Shown here: in pieces, positions 18,763-27,303 of the stretch | Layout of the letters: every line of letters begins with the position of its first letter | Position numbering within the stretch: the first letter of the stretch is position 1 | Assembly: GCA_017434085.1 (NCBI GenBank) | Contig: JAFRFY010000002.1 | Coordinates: forward strand, 1 to 54,019 | Length of the DNA: 54,019 nt | Reading direction: 5' to 3' | Source of the DNA: Clostridia bacterium | GTDB taxonomy: Bacteria; Bacillota; Clostridia; Christensenellales; Aristaeellaceae | Notes under the pieces: model-generated | Database searches by the model: none | What the model was told of the DNA's origin: nothing | What the model saw: only the letters and a program-made list of their open reading frames with translations | Translations under genes and position numbers: made by a program

Positions 18763-19362
18763 ATGAAGAACCTGATATTCGATATGGGCGGCGTGCTCAT
18801 CACCTACGACCCCGAATACTTTTTGACCCGGGCGGGCATAAACGATCCCGGCGACCGCGACATGCTGATGGCGGCCGTATTCCGCTCGCCGGAGTGGGGG
18901 ATGCTGGACAAAGGCACGCTTGACGAGGCGGGGCTCGAGCCCATCGCCCTGTCGAAGCTGCCCGAGCGCCTGCAGGCCGTGGCGCAGGAGCTGATCTACA
19001 ACTGGTGCACGCCGCTGGAGCCCATACCGGGCATGGCTAAACTGATCGCCGCGTACAAGGCGCGGGGCCTGGGCATCTACCTGCTGTCCAACGCCAGCAC
19101 CGCGCAGCCGAAGTATTGGCCCGACATCCCCGGCAGCGCGCTGTTCGACGGCATGGTCGTCTCGGCGCTGGAGAAGCGCGTGAAGCCGGAGCCGGAGATC
19201 TTTCACATACTGCTTAACCGGTACGGTTTAAGGGCGGAGGACTGCGTGTTCATCGACGACATGCAGAAGAACGTGGACGCCGCGGAGGCCGTGGGCATGA
19301 AGGGCATACGCTTTGACGGCGACGCGGAGCATCTGCGCAATCAGCTCGACGCTATAATGTAG
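18763..19362 (+). CDS. HAD-family hydrolase (YihX-like phosphatase)
   Basis: This 199-residue HAD subfamily IA protein has the nucleophile Asp7 in FDMGGVL, motif II in YLLSNAST, the Lys in KPEPEIF, and the acidic motif FIDDMQKNVDAA. The position two after the nucleophile is Gly, as in the FDLGNV/FDLGGV group that includes YihX sugar-phosphate phosphatases. A sugar phosphate is plausible beside the sugar import and hexokinase operon, which it faces. The ATG at 18763 has GGAGAG six bases upstream; an ATG at 18724 lies inside the -10 element and is rejected. The TAG stop is also the first three bases of a dispersed repeat. Confidence 0.87.
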   Translation: MKNLIFDMGGVLITYDPEYFLTRAGINDPGDRDMLMAAVFRSPEWGMLDKGTLDEAGLEPIALSKLPERLQAVAQELIYNWCTPLEPIPGMAKLIAAYKARGLGIYLLSNASTAQPKYWPDIPGSALFDGMVVSALEKRVKPEPEIFHILLNRYGLRAEDCVFIDDMQKNVDAAEAVGMKGIRFDGDAEHLRNQLDAIM

Positions 19363-19484
19363 GGGCGCTTTCGCGCTTGCGCCTGCCCTCATCGCCCGTC
19401 GTATGGAGGAGATGCCGTAGGGGCGATGCCCTCATCGCCCGCCGTATGGATGAGATGCCGTAGGGGCGATGCCCTCATCGCCCG
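19360..19484. repeat. Palindromic repeat cluster of the TAGGGGCGAT...ATCGCCC family
   Basis: TAGGGGCG occurs at 19360, 19418 and 19461. The first unit is 58 bp and carries the inner GCTTTCGCGCTTGCGCC segment, in inverted orientation to the 13-kb array. The second is a 43-bp form that lacks it. Each has the palindrome GGGCGAT-GCCCTC-ATCGCCC or part of it, followed by CGTCGTATGGA or CGCCGTATGGA. It lies between convergent genes and may serve as a transcription end point. Confidence 0.8.
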
Positions 19485-19506
19485 TCGTATGGAACATAGC
19501 CCGCGC

Positions 19507-20367
19507 TCAGCAGTTCCCCGTATAGACGTATTTAAGCCGCTCGCGGGCAACCTCGGCCAGGCGGTACACCCGGCGCACGTCGGTGGCGGGGCGGTCGGTC
19601 ATGTGAAAGCGGGGGAAGAAGCGGGAGATGTGCAGCGGTATGTCCGCGCCCACGGTTTTGCCGCGCGCGTCCGTAAGCGACGCCACCCAGGCTGTCAGCG
19701 CGCGCATCTCGTCCTCACTGTCGTTTAAGCCGGGCACGATGAGCGTGGTCAGCTCCACGTGGCAATGCTGCGCGGCGCGGGCGATGAACGCCCTGACCAT
19801 ATCGAAATCCCCGCCCAGCACCCTTGAATAATAGCGCTCCGTGAAGCCCTTTAAATCGATGTTCATGGCGTCGATATACGGCGCGAGGGCCTCCAGCACG
19901 TGGAGCTCAGCCGTGCCGTTGGTGACCAGCACGTTTTTGAGCCCCGCGGCGCGGGAGAGCCGGGCGGCGTCCCGGGCGAACTCCCAGCCGATCAGCGGCT
20001 CGTTGTAGGTAAAGGCCAGGCCGATGTTGCCGCGGGGCACGAGCTTCTGCGCCGCCTCGGCCAGCGCCTCCGGGGCGACGACCTCCGCCCGCTCGGCATA
20101 GCGCAGCGCCTCCGCGGACCAGGAGATATCGTGGTTCTGGCAGAAGGGGCAGCGCAGGTTGCAGCCGTAGCTGCCCACAGACAGTATCATGCTCCCGGGG
20201 TGAAAGCGCCGCAGGGGCTTTTTTTCGATGGGGTCCAGCGCCAGCGCCGTGACCCTGCCGTAGTTATCCGGGACAACTTTTCCGTCCACGCATTTTCGCG
20301 CGCCGCAGAAGCCCCTGCGTCCCTCCGGGATGTCGCAGCGGCGAAAGCACACGTCACATCGCGCCAT
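19507..20367 (-). CDS. amrS: AmmeMemoRadiSam-system radical SAM enzyme
   Basis: This 286-residue protein has an N-terminal Cys-rich segment (Cys4, Cys7, Cys11, Cys21, Cys26), then the radical SAM cluster motif with Cys69, Cys73 and Cys76 in GCNLRCPFC. AFTYNEPLI, TNGTAE and NIDLKGF follow, in the order typical of the COG1180 AmmeMemoRadiSam enzymes. Adjacent upstream, 12 bp away and on the same strand, is a fused Memo/AMMECR1 gene, the two usual partners, which fixes the identification. The chemistry of this system is not something I can state from the sequence; a radical-generated modification is expected. Confidence 0.9.
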   Translation of the reverse strand: MARCDVCFRRCDIPEGRRGFCGARKCVDGKVVPDNYGRVTALALDPIEKKPLRRFHPGSMILSVGSYGCNLRCPFCQNHDISWSAEALRYAERAEVVAPEALAEAAQKLVPRGNIGLAFTYNEPLIGWEFARDAARLSRAAGLKNVLVTNGTAELHVLEALAPYIDAMNIDLKGFTERYYSRVLGGDFDMVRAFIARAAQHCHVELTTLIVPGLNDSEDEMRALTAWVASLTDARGKTVGADIPLHISRFFPRFHMTDRPATDVRRVYRLAEVARERLKYVYTGNC

Positions 20368-20379
20368 ATCGCACCTCTC

Positions 20380-21765
20380 TCAGGTATGCCTGACCACTTC
20401 AAAACGCTGTAAATCGACGCGCTCCCCGGGCCTTATGCCCGCCTTCTGCCGGGCGATCTCCACCTGCTGACGCACGGTGTCCACGCCCTCCAGGTCCGGC
20501 AGCAAAAGCCCGCGGCGATGCCCCAGGCTGACGATCACGCCGTAGCGCTTCACGTCCAGATCGGCCTCGGAGGCGATGGCCTCCGGCTCGCCCAGCACGT
20601 CCACATTGATCTCCAGCAGGTTCAATTCGTCGGGGCGTATGGGGTCGAAGCGGGGGTCGCGGCTGCACGCCGAGACGGCGTTTTGTATGATCTCCTCCGC
20701 GAGACTGGGCTGTGTGGGCGATATGGTGCCGATGCAGCCCCGCAGGCGCCCCTGCTTGTGGATGGACACGAACGCCCCGGCGCGCGCGGTTATAAGCGCC
20801 TCCGGCAGGCCGCCGGGGACCTCGATGCGCCTGCGGCGGGTGACCCAGCTCTCCACCGACTGCCAGGCCAGCCTGACCCACGGGTCGCACTTTTCGCGGG
20901 CCGCGCTGAACCGCCGCGCCTGCGCCGCCTGACGAATATCCAGGAACCGGCGGCTTTCGTCCGCGCCCTGCGGGCGGAAGGCGCAGATGCCGTAGCCCAC
21001 GCCGGTCACGTCCTCGTGACACAGCGCCTCCGCCGACACCTCTACACCGTCCAACGCCCCGGCCATGATCACGAAGGACCGGTGGCCGCACTCCGCGGCG
21101 CGCTCGCAGAAGGCCTCGTCGAAGTCGAACAGCTCCCCGAACGCCGCCCGGCCGCACACGTCCATGACGCGCGCGTCATACTCGGGCCCTTCCGGCGCGT
21201 AGCCGTAGGGGCCGTGGCTTTGCAGCTTGTGCGAGAGGTCGCCGCTGGCGACGAACACCACCCGGCGGCCGGTCTCCTCCGACGCCTGACGGATCAGCTG
21301 CCCCAGCCGGTAGTGGTCCTCCAGCGGCAGGCCCGACAGTCCGACGCGCACCAGCCGGAAATCCTCGTAATACCGGCGGATGAAGTACAGCGGGACCATC
21401 GTGCCGTGATCCAGCTCCGGGTCGCGCTGACCCTGCGTCCCGGCGGGCAGGTCGTTAGCGATGGCGAGGCGTTCGACGGTCTTGGCCATTTCGTGGTCAT
21501 AGGCCATGTCGAAGCGCACCTGGGGCGCGCGGAACCGCGCAAAGCTGCCCTTCGCGCCGCGTCCGGGGGAGATGTGAAAGTAATCCGCGTACATCGTGGC
21601 GTGGGGGCTGGAGATGACGATGGTCTCCGGTTTGAGCGCGGCGATCTCCTGCGCCACCCGGTTGTAGGCGCGCGCGGTCGCCTCGACCTGCGCCTCGCTG
21701 CCGCGGCCCACCTCCGGGACGATCATCGGCGGGTGCGGCACCATGTATGCAGCGATAATCGGCAT
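20380..21765 (-). CDS. AmmeMemoRadiSam Memo (AmrB) - AMMECR1 (AmrA) fusion protein
   Basis: This 461-residue protein has two domains. Residues 1 to about 265 are Memo/class III extradiol dioxygenase-like (AYMVPHPPMIVPEVGRG, ISSPHATMYADYF, DHGTMVPLYF, FVASGDLSHKL). Residues about 275-461 are AMMECR1 (HKQGRLRGCIGTISP, AVSACSRDPRF, GLLLPDLEGVDTV). The three AmmeMemoRadiSam components are thus encoded by two genes. The ATG at 21765 is chosen over 21774 because the AAGGA site abuts the earlier codon. It is probably co-transcribed with the radical SAM gene. A true ring-cleaving dioxygenase is less likely, given the partner genes. Confidence 0.9.
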   Translation of the reverse strand: MPIIAAYMVPHPPMIVPEVGRGSEAQVEATARAYNRVAQEIAALKPETIVISSPHATMYADYFHISPGRGAKGSFARFRAPQVRFDMAYDHEMAKTVERLAIANDLPAGTQGQRDPELDHGTMVPLYFIRRYYEDFRLVRVGLSGLPLEDHYRLGQLIRQASEETGRRVVFVASGDLSHKLQSHGPYGYAPEGPEYDARVMDVCGRAAFGELFDFDEAFCERAAECGHRSFVIMAGALDGVEVSAEALCHEDVTGVGYGICAFRPQGADESRRFLDIRQAAQARRFSAAREKCDPWVRLAWQSVESWVTRRRRIEVPGGLPEALITARAGAFVSIHKQGRLRGCIGTISPTQPSLAEEIIQNAVSACSRDPRFDPIRPDELNLLEINVDVLGEPEAIASEADLDVKRYGVIVSLGHRRGLLLPDLEGVDTVRQQVEIARQKAGIRPGERVDLQRFEVVRHT

Positions 21766-21793
21766 GTGAACCATCCTTTCCGTGCGATCTGTA

Positions 21794-23089
21794 TTAATAA
21801 TACACCTTCGCCCTTCCCTTGCCCCGGGCGAGCAGCGCCTTCTGGAGCGCCATGGCCTCCCGCGCGACGGCGGGGAAATCCATCTTCAACCGGCCGTCAT
21901 ATTTCAAAAATTCGCCCTCTACCATGGTGTAGCGGACGTTGGCGCTGTTCGCGGCGTAGAGTATGGCGGACACCGGGTGGTAGTACGCCATGGTGTCCGG
22001 GGTTTGGAGGTCCCAGATCACCAGGTCGGCGGTGGCGTTTTCCTCGATCTTGCCCGTCCCCGCGCCGAACACGGCGTGGCCCGCCATCAGCCGCCGCCAG
22101 ATTTCCAGGGCGGGCCGGAGGGTAGCGTCGTCGCGCTCGAACTTGTCCAGCATCGCGTACAAGCGGGCCTGCTCCAGCACGTTCACGCTGCCCGAGCTGG
22201 CCGCGCCGTCGGTGCCGAAGCTGAAATGAAGCCGGTCGGCATGCTCGAAGAAGCCCCCTCTGCCGGCGGCGAGGCGCATGTAGGTCTTAGGGCAGAAGGC
22301 AAACCAGGTGTCGTCGCCTAACAGGGCGAGGTCGTCCTCCGTCACCCAAAGCCCGTGCGCCACCAGTACCGGCAGGTCGAAGCCGCCCGCGTCGCGCAGG
22401 CGCTGAAACGGCGTCCTGCCGGTGCGCTCGAGGGACTGCTCCACCTGGAGCCGCGTCTCCGACAGGTGCAGGTGGATGGGCAGCCCCATGCGCCGCGCCG
22501 CGTCCACGATCTCCGCGAGGGTGTCACCCGGGCAGGTGTAGTCCGAGTGGGGGCCGAAGCGCAGGGTGATCCGCGGGGAATCCTCCCGGTGGTTTTGTAT
22601 GAAAGCGCTGACCTGCGCAAGCCTGTCCCGGTAGTCGGGGGTCATGCCGAACACCGTCGGGGCGATGTCCATGCGGATGCCGGTTTCCTTCGCCGCGCGG
22701 AGCACCTGCTCCTCGCCGAAGTAGTGGTCCGCCGCCGCCGTGACGCCGTTGTTGAGCATCTCCGCGATGCCCAGCAGCGTGCCCGCGTAGATGTCCCGGT
22801 CGGTCATGCGGCTCTCGTAGGGCCAGATCATGTCGTTGAACCAGATCTCGGCGCTGACGTCCTCCGCGATGCCCTTGAACAGGTTCATGGCGGTGTGGGC
22901 GTGCAGGTTCACGAGCCCCGGGCTCACGAAGTACGACGAACAGTCGACGGTGTCCGTGGGCGCCGCCCCCTGGACGGGCGTTCCCGATTCGCAGATTCTG
23001 GCGATGCGCCCGCCTTCGATGTAGATGTCCCTGTGGGACAGGCACTCCCCGGCGTGCGTGATGACGATCGCGTTGTGCAGCTTGATCAT
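21794..23089 (-). CDS. Amidohydrolase of the MtaD/TrzN/AtzA (SAH/MTA deaminase-like) group
   Basis: This 431-residue metal-dependent hydrolase has His63 and His65 in LVNLHAHTAMN, GNGVTA-type NNGVTAAADHYF, HLHLSETRLQVE (metal His), VAHGLWV and FGTDGAASSGSVN (metal Asp). These match the subfamily of 5-methylthioadenosine/S-adenosylhomocysteine deaminases and chlorohydrolases, which deaminate or dechlorinate purine or triazine rings. It is divergent from a Dpp-type ABC operon and may act on the imported compound. A second, more canonical MtaD lies at 34803-36113; the two are clearly different in sequence. The ATG at 23089 follows a GAGG nine bases upstream and a good promoter. Confidence 0.83.
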   Translation of the reverse strand: MIKLHNAIVITHAGECLSHRDIYIEGGRIARICESGTPVQGAAPTDTVDCSSYFVSPGLVNLHAHTAMNLFKGIAEDVSAEIWFNDMIWPYESRMTDRDIYAGTLLGIAEMLNNGVTAAADHYFGEEQVLRAAKETGIRMDIAPTVFGMTPDYRDRLAQVSAFIQNHREDSPRITLRFGPHSDYTCPGDTLAEIVDAARRMGLPIHLHLSETRLQVEQSLERTGRTPFQRLRDAGGFDLPVLVAHGLWVTEDDLALLGDDTWFAFCPKTYMRLAAGRGGFFEHADRLHFSFGTDGAASSGSVNVLEQARLYAMLDKFERDDATLRPALEIWRRLMAGHAVFGAGTGKIEENATADLVIWDLQTPDTMAYYHPVSAILYAANSANVRYTMVEGEFLKYDGRLKMDFPAVAREAMALQKALLARGKGRAKVYY

Positions 23090-23122
23090 GTCTTTTTCCT
23101 CGTTTCTCCAGTGTTTAAGCTT

Positions 23123-23151
23123 ATATTACCATATCTTTCATTGTCGGACAA
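23123..23151 (-). promoter_or_regulatory. Promoter of the 21794-23089 amidohydrolase
   Basis: Minus strand: TTGTCC (23146-23151), 17-bp spacer, TAATAT (23123-23128), with TGG before the -10. It sits in a 200-bp AT-rich divergent region. Confidence 0.5.
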
Positions 23152-23202
23152 TATAAAAAATAATCCTACAAATATATTTACCGCCTTTCATCCAAATATG
23201 AC

Positions 23203-23229
23203 TTGATTTTTCATTCAAAATGGTATACT
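23203..23229 (+). promoter_or_regulatory. Candidate promoter of the Dpp-type operon
   Basis: TTGATT (23203-23208) and TATACT (23224-23229) with a short 15-bp spacer, but TGG precedes the -10, so an extended -10 promoter is likely. The divergent amidohydrolase promoter lies about 50 bp away, so a shared regulator could control both. Confidence 0.45.
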
Positions 23230-23292
23230 ATAGTTAGCATTAATGTACTATGGCAAAGCGATGGGCCGCCGCTTGCCGGATTGGAGAACACC

Positions 23293-24231
23293 GTGGCAAG
23301 GTTTGTGATCAAACGATTGCTTCAAATGGCGCTGATCGTGTTTCTCGCCTCCATACTGATATTCGCCATGGTCCGGGTGACGCCCTCGGACCCCATCGCC
23401 TCGATGACCAAGGGCAAGCGCATCAGCCAGGAGACCCGGGAGGCGCTGATCCGGCAGTATCACCTCGATAAATCCGTGCCCGAGCAGTACGTCATATGGA
23501 TCACCGGCGCGCTGCGCGGGGATTTGGGAAACAGCTACACCAAGAAGCAGCCGGTCACGGACATCATCGCGGGCCGCCTGCCCACCACGATGCAGATCGT
23601 GCTGATGAGCGCCATACTGGCCATCGCGCTGTCGATCCCCATAGGCATCATCTGCGCCGTGAAGATGAATACGCTCATAGACCGCCTGCTGTCCACGCTG
23701 ACGCTGATACTGGTGGCGTCGCCGGTATTTTTGACGGCCATCGTGCTGATGCTGGCGTTCGCGTTGAAGCTTCGATGGTTTCCCTCCTTCGGGGCGGGCA
23801 AGACATTTGCGGAGAACCTGTACTACCTGTTTTTGCCCTCGCTGGCGCTGAGCTTGAGCATGGTGGCGCTCATCGCCCGCATCACCCGCAGCAACATGAT
23901 CGAGCAGCTCAACGCGCCCTACGCCACCACCGCCGTCGCCAAGGGCATACCGTACCGCAGGGTGGTTTTGAAGCACTGCTTCAAGAACACCGTCATCCCC
24001 GTGGTGACCGTGGCCAGTTTGCAGATCGGCACCATGATCGTCGGCGCGGTGCTGGTGGAGAACGTGTTCGCGCTGGGCGGCATCGGCGACGTGCTGATCT
24101 CCGCCATCAAGGCGTCGGACTACCCCGTGGTGCAGGGCATCACGCTGATGCTGGTGACCGTGTTCGCGCTGATCAACCTGCTGGTGGACATACTCTACGC
24201 GCTGATTGACCCGAGGATACGACTGGAATAG
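23293..24231 (+). CDS. dppB: Dipeptide/oligopeptide-type ABC transporter permease, DppB type
   Basis: This 312-residue permease has VARFVIKRLLQMALIVFLAS at the start, VRVTPSDPIASM, DLGNSYTKKQPV and the C-terminal ALIDPRIRLE, all typical of DppB/OppB/NikB. The EAA-like cytoplasmic loop is around GIPYRRVVLKHCFKNTVIP. Six helices are expected. The GTG at 23293 is chosen because GGAG lies six bases upstream; the frame extends to 23203, but that part overlaps the promoter. The importer class takes up peptides, nickel or other small solutes. An 80-bp inverted repeat separates it from dppC. Confidence 0.9.
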   Translation: MARFVIKRLLQMALIVFLASILIFAMVRVTPSDPIASMTKGKRISQETREALIRQYHLDKSVPEQYVIWITGALRGDLGNSYTKKQPVTDIIAGRLPTTMQIVLMSAILAIALSIPIGIICAVKMNTLIDRLLSTLTLILVASPVFLTAIVLMLAFALKLRWFPSFGAGKTFAENLYYLFLPSLALSLSMVALIARITRSNMIEQLNAPYATTAVAKGIPYRRVVLKHCFKNTVIPVVTVASLQIGTMIVGAVLVENVFALGGIGDVLISAIKASDYPVVQGITLMLVTVFALINLLVDILYALIDPRIRLE

Positions 24232-24233
24232 GA

Positions 24234-24313
24234 GCGGGCGATGAGGGCAGGCGCAAGCGCGGAAGCGCCCCTACAAGATCGTCACCCGTAGGGGCGATGC
24301 CCTCATCGCCCGC
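24234..24313. repeat. 80-bp palindromic repeat element with 15-bp inverted ends
   Basis: GCGGGCGATGAGGGC (24234-24248) is perfectly inverted at 24299-24313. Inside is the same AGGCGCAAGCGCGGAAGCGCC segment as in the 13-kb array, plus CCGTAGGGGCGAT. It fills the dppB-dppC gap and could form a large hairpin in the operon mRNA. Confidence 0.8.
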
Positions 24314-24353
24314 CGGACTGAACAACCGCGCACAAGGCATGGAGGAAGAGCTT

Positions 24354-25286
24354 TTGAAGGACATGATATTCCGCCACAGGCCGTTTGTAAGGCTCAAGCG
24401 CAGGCAGGCCGGGCGACTGTTCACCTGGCCGGTGGCGCTCTCGCTGGGCATACTCGTACTGATCATACTGGCCTGCGCGTTCGCGCCGCTGATATCGCCC
24501 TACGCGCCGACGGAGCAGAACCTGTCGGACTCGCTGGCGCTGCCCTCGGCGCGCCATCTGCTGGGGGCCGACAAGGTGGGGCGCGACCTGCTGACCCGCC
24601 TGTTCTACGGCGGCAGGACCACGCTGTTGAGCGCCATCGGCGTGGTGGCGTTCTCGGTGCTGTTCGGCGTGCCGCTGGGCCTGCTGTCCGGGTACTACGG
24701 CGGGGCGCTGGACGCCGTGATCGGCCGGGTGTGCGACGTGGTGCTGTCGTTTCCGTCGCTTCTGCTGGCGTTCGTGTTCGTGGCGGGCTTCGGCCGAAAC
24801 GCCATGAACGCCGTGGTGGCGCTGGGCATCGTGTACGTGCCCATGCTCACGCGGCTGGTGCGCTCGCTGACGCTGGTGGAGAAGAACAAGACCTATGTCG
24901 AGGCGGCGCTGTCGCTGGGGTATTCCGACGGGCGGATACTGTTTTTCCACATACTGCCCAACTGCGTGTCCTCAGTGATCGTGCAGATCACGCTCGATCT
25001 GGCCTACGCCATACTGGACCTGGCGGCGCTGAGCTTCCTGGGGCTGGGCGTGCAGCCGCCCACGGCGGACTGGGGCGCCATGCTGGACGAGGGGCGCAAC
25101 TTCCTTCTGCAAAACCCGCTGCTGGCGCTGGCGCCGGGCATCGCCATCATACTGACCGTGGTGACCCTCAATATATTCAGCGACGGCATCAACCAGTATT
25201 TCGAGCCGCTGCAGCGCAAGCTGCCCAGCTTTGCCGCCGAGGAGCGGCGCATGGCCCGGGGGAAGGAGGCCGCCCATGGCGCATGA
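24354..25286 (+). CDS. dppC: Dipeptide/oligopeptide-type ABC transporter permease, DppC type
   Basis: This protein of about 310 residues has PYAPTEQNLSDSLALPSARHLLGADKVGRDLLTRLFYGGRTTL, FGVPLGLLSGYYGG, the EAA loop near YVEAALSLGYSDGRILFFHILPN, and LGVQPPTADWGAML, all classic DppC/NikC features. The start is uncertain. TTG at 24354 has GGAGGA seven bases upstream and is preferred; ATG codons at 24339 and 24363 are in frame, but their sites are too close or too far. Its end overlaps dppD by 11 bp. Confidence 0.9.
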   Translation: MKDMIFRHRPFVRLKRRQAGRLFTWPVALSLGILVLIILACAFAPLISPYAPTEQNLSDSLALPSARHLLGADKVGRDLLTRLFYGGRTTLLSAIGVVAFSVLFGVPLGLLSGYYGGALDAVIGRVCDVVLSFPSLLLAFVFVAGFGRNAMNAVVALGIVYVPMLTRLVRSLTLVEKNKTYVEAALSLGYSDGRILFFHILPNCVSSVIVQITLDLAYAILDLAALSFLGLGVQPPTADWGAMLDEGRNFLLQNPLLALAPGIAIILTVVTLNIFSDGINQYFEPLQRKLPSFAAEERRMARGKEAAHGA

Positions 25287-26295
25287 TCGCACGAACGCGG
25301 CCCCCGGCGCGCTTTTAGAGATACGTGATTTAAAGGTCGACCTGATGACCGTGCGGGGCATCGTGTACGCGCTGGACGGCGTGAACCTCACCGTCGGCGC
25401 GGGGGAGATCCACGGCGTGGTGGGCGAGAGCGGCTGCGGCAAGAGCATGACCGCGAAGTCCATACTGCGCCTGCACGACCCTCGGCGCTGCCGGACCACC
25501 GGCGAGATACTGTTCGAGGGGCGCGATTTGAACCGCCTCTCCCGCCGGGAGATGGAGAAGGTCCGGGGCAAGCGCATTTCGATGATCTTCCAGGACCCCA
25601 TGGTCTCGTTAAACCCGCTTATATGCGTGGGCGAGCAGATCGCCGAGACGATACGGCAGCACGAGGGGTGTTCGAAGGGCGTTTCCCGTCAGCGGACGCT
25701 TCAACTGCTTTCCCAGGTGGGCATCATGCCGCCGGAGAAGCGCTACGGGCAGTACCCGTTTGAGTTAAGCGGCGGACTTCAACAGCGTGTGATGATCGCC
25801 ATCGCCATCGCCTGCAATCCCGCGCTGCTGATCGCCGACGAGCCCACCACCGCGCTGGACGTCACCATACAGGCCCAGGTGCTGGAATTGTTGAAGCGGC
25901 TGTCCGGCGAGATGGCCATGAGCATACTGCTGATCACCCACAACTTCGGCATCGTGGCGGAGGTGTGCGACCGGGTGTCGGTGATGTACGCCGGGCGCGT
26001 GGTGGAGACCGCCGACGCCCGCACGATCTTCCGCAACCCCTGCCACCCCTACACCCGGGGACTCATCGACAGCATCCCGCGCCCCGGGGCTCGAGGCGAG
26101 GCGCTGCACACCATCCCCGGCGCGCCGCCCCAGCTTTATGATCGAAGCGACGCCTGCCCGTACATGGCGCGCTGCCCGCACGCCGCCGGGGTTTGCGACG
26201 CGCGCCCGGAGGCCGTCGAGGTGGAGCCGGGACACATTGTGTCGTGCCACATCGCGGCGTGCCACTGTGTGAAGGGAGGTATGCTCCATGGCTGA
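25276..26295 (+). CDS. dppD: Dpp-type ABC transporter ATP-binding protein, DppD type
   Basis: This 339-residue ATPase has Walker A GESGCGKS (about 47-54), Q-loop [10 protein letters not shown], signature [12 protein letters not shown], Walker [13 protein letters not shown] and H-loop LLITHNFG. The oligopeptide-family C-terminal extension contains the Cys-rich [18 protein letters not shown] segment. It powers import with DppF as a heterodimer. The ATG at 25276 has GGAGG six bases upstream and overlaps the dppC end; the stop overlaps dppF by 8 bp. Confidence 0.93.
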   Translation: MAHDRTNAAPGALLEIRDLKVDLMTVRGIVYALDGVNLTVGAGEIHGVVGESGCGKSMTAKSILRLHDPRRCRTTGEILFEGRDLNRLSRREMEKVRGKRISMIFQDPMVSLNPLICVGEQIAETIRQHEGCSKGVSRQRTLQLLSQVGIMPPEKRYGQYPFELSGGLQQRVMIAIAIACNPALLIADEPTTALDVTIQAQVLELLKRLSGEMAMSILLITHNFGIVAEVCDRVSVMYAGRVVETADARTIFRNPCHPYTRGLIDSIPRPGARGEALHTIPGAPPQLYDRSDACPYMARCPHAAGVCDARPEAVEVEPGHIVSCHIAACHCVKGGMLHG

Positions 26296-27265
26296 GAACC
26301 TCCGCGAAAGCCCGGTCATACGGGCGGAGCATTTGAAGAAATACTTCCCGACGGACAAGGAATTTTTGAGGAAGTCCTCCCGGGTGCTCAAGGCGGTGGA
26401 CGACGTGTCGCTGAGCATCGAAAAGGGCGAGATCATGGGCATCGTGGGGGAGAGCGGCTGCGGCAAGTCCACCCTCGGGCGGGTCTTGCTGAACCTGACC
26501 CCCGCCACGGACGGGAAGCTGTTCTTCCAGGGCGACGACATCACCGGCCTTAACCCCAGGGCCATGAAGCCCTACCGCCCCAGGATGCAGATGATCTTCC
26601 AGAACCCCTTCGCCTCCTTCAACCCCAAGCAGCGCATCGCCCGCGCGCTTTGGGAGGTGGGCCGGGTGCACGGCATGTCGGCGGACGCCGCCCGCGCGCG
26701 GATCGGGGAGCTCATGGACATGGTGCATTTGCCCTTGGAGATGCTGGAGCGCAGCCCGGCGGAGCTGTCGGGCGGCCAGCTTCAACGCCTCGCTATCGCC
26801 CGGGCGCTGGTGCTGAACCCCGACTTCATCGTGGCGGACGAGCCGGTGTCGGCGCTGGACGTGTCCGTGCAGGCGCAGATACTGAACCTCATCATGGAGC
26901 TGCGCGCGCGGCTTCACATGACCATGCTGTTCATCTCCCACGAGATGACCGTGGTGGAGCACATCTGCGACCGCGTGGCGGTGATGTACCTGGGCCGCAT
27001 CGTGGAGACGGGCCCCACGGAGGCGCTGTTTTCAAACCTCATGCACCCCTACGCCCAGGCGCTGGTCTCCGCCATCCCCAGGGCGGACCCGGACGAGGTC
27101 AAGGCGCGCATCGTGCTGGAGGGCGACATCCCCAGCGCCATCGACCTGCCCGCGGGGTGCCGGTTTTCCTCCCGCTGCCCGCGCTGCACGGAGGAATGCT
27201 TGAGATCGGAGCCTGAACTGGTCGATACGGGCCATGGACACCTCGTGGCCTGTCATCATATATGA
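26288..27265 (+). CDS. dppF: Dpp-type ABC transporter ATP-binding protein, DppF type
   Basis: This 325-residue ATPase partner of DppD has Walker [24 protein letters not shown], signature LSGGQLQRLAIARAL, Walker B FIVADEPVSALDVS and the H-loop His in FISHEMTVV. The C-terminal Cys cluster CRFSSRCPRCTEEC is typical of the family. The start overlaps the dppD stop region, consistent with coupled translation. The binding-protein gene follows 38 bp later, with its own strong ribosome site. Confidence 0.93.
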   Translation: MAENLRESPVIRAEHLKKYFPTDKEFLRKSSRVLKAVDDVSLSIEKGEIMGIVGESGCGKSTLGRVLLNLTPATDGKLFFQGDDITGLNPRAMKPYRPRMQMIFQNPFASFNPKQRIARALWEVGRVHGMSADAARARIGELMDMVHLPLEMLERSPAELSGGQLQRLAIARALVLNPDFIVADEPVSALDVSVQAQILNLIMELRARLHMTMLFISHEMTVVEHICDRVAVMYLGRIVETGPTEALFSNLMHPYAQALVSAIPRADPDEVKARIVLEGDIPSAIDLPAGCRFSSRCPRCTEECLRSEPELVDTGHGHLVACHHI

Positions 27266-27303
27266 ACCCCATACCCCTACGACAATCACAGGAGGATTTC
27301 GGA

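Noticed and set aside
20380..21765. Aromatic extradiol ring-cleaving dioxygenase
   Set aside because: The LigB-like domain is fused to AMMECR1 and sits beside a radical SAM enzyme, which identifies Memo instead.
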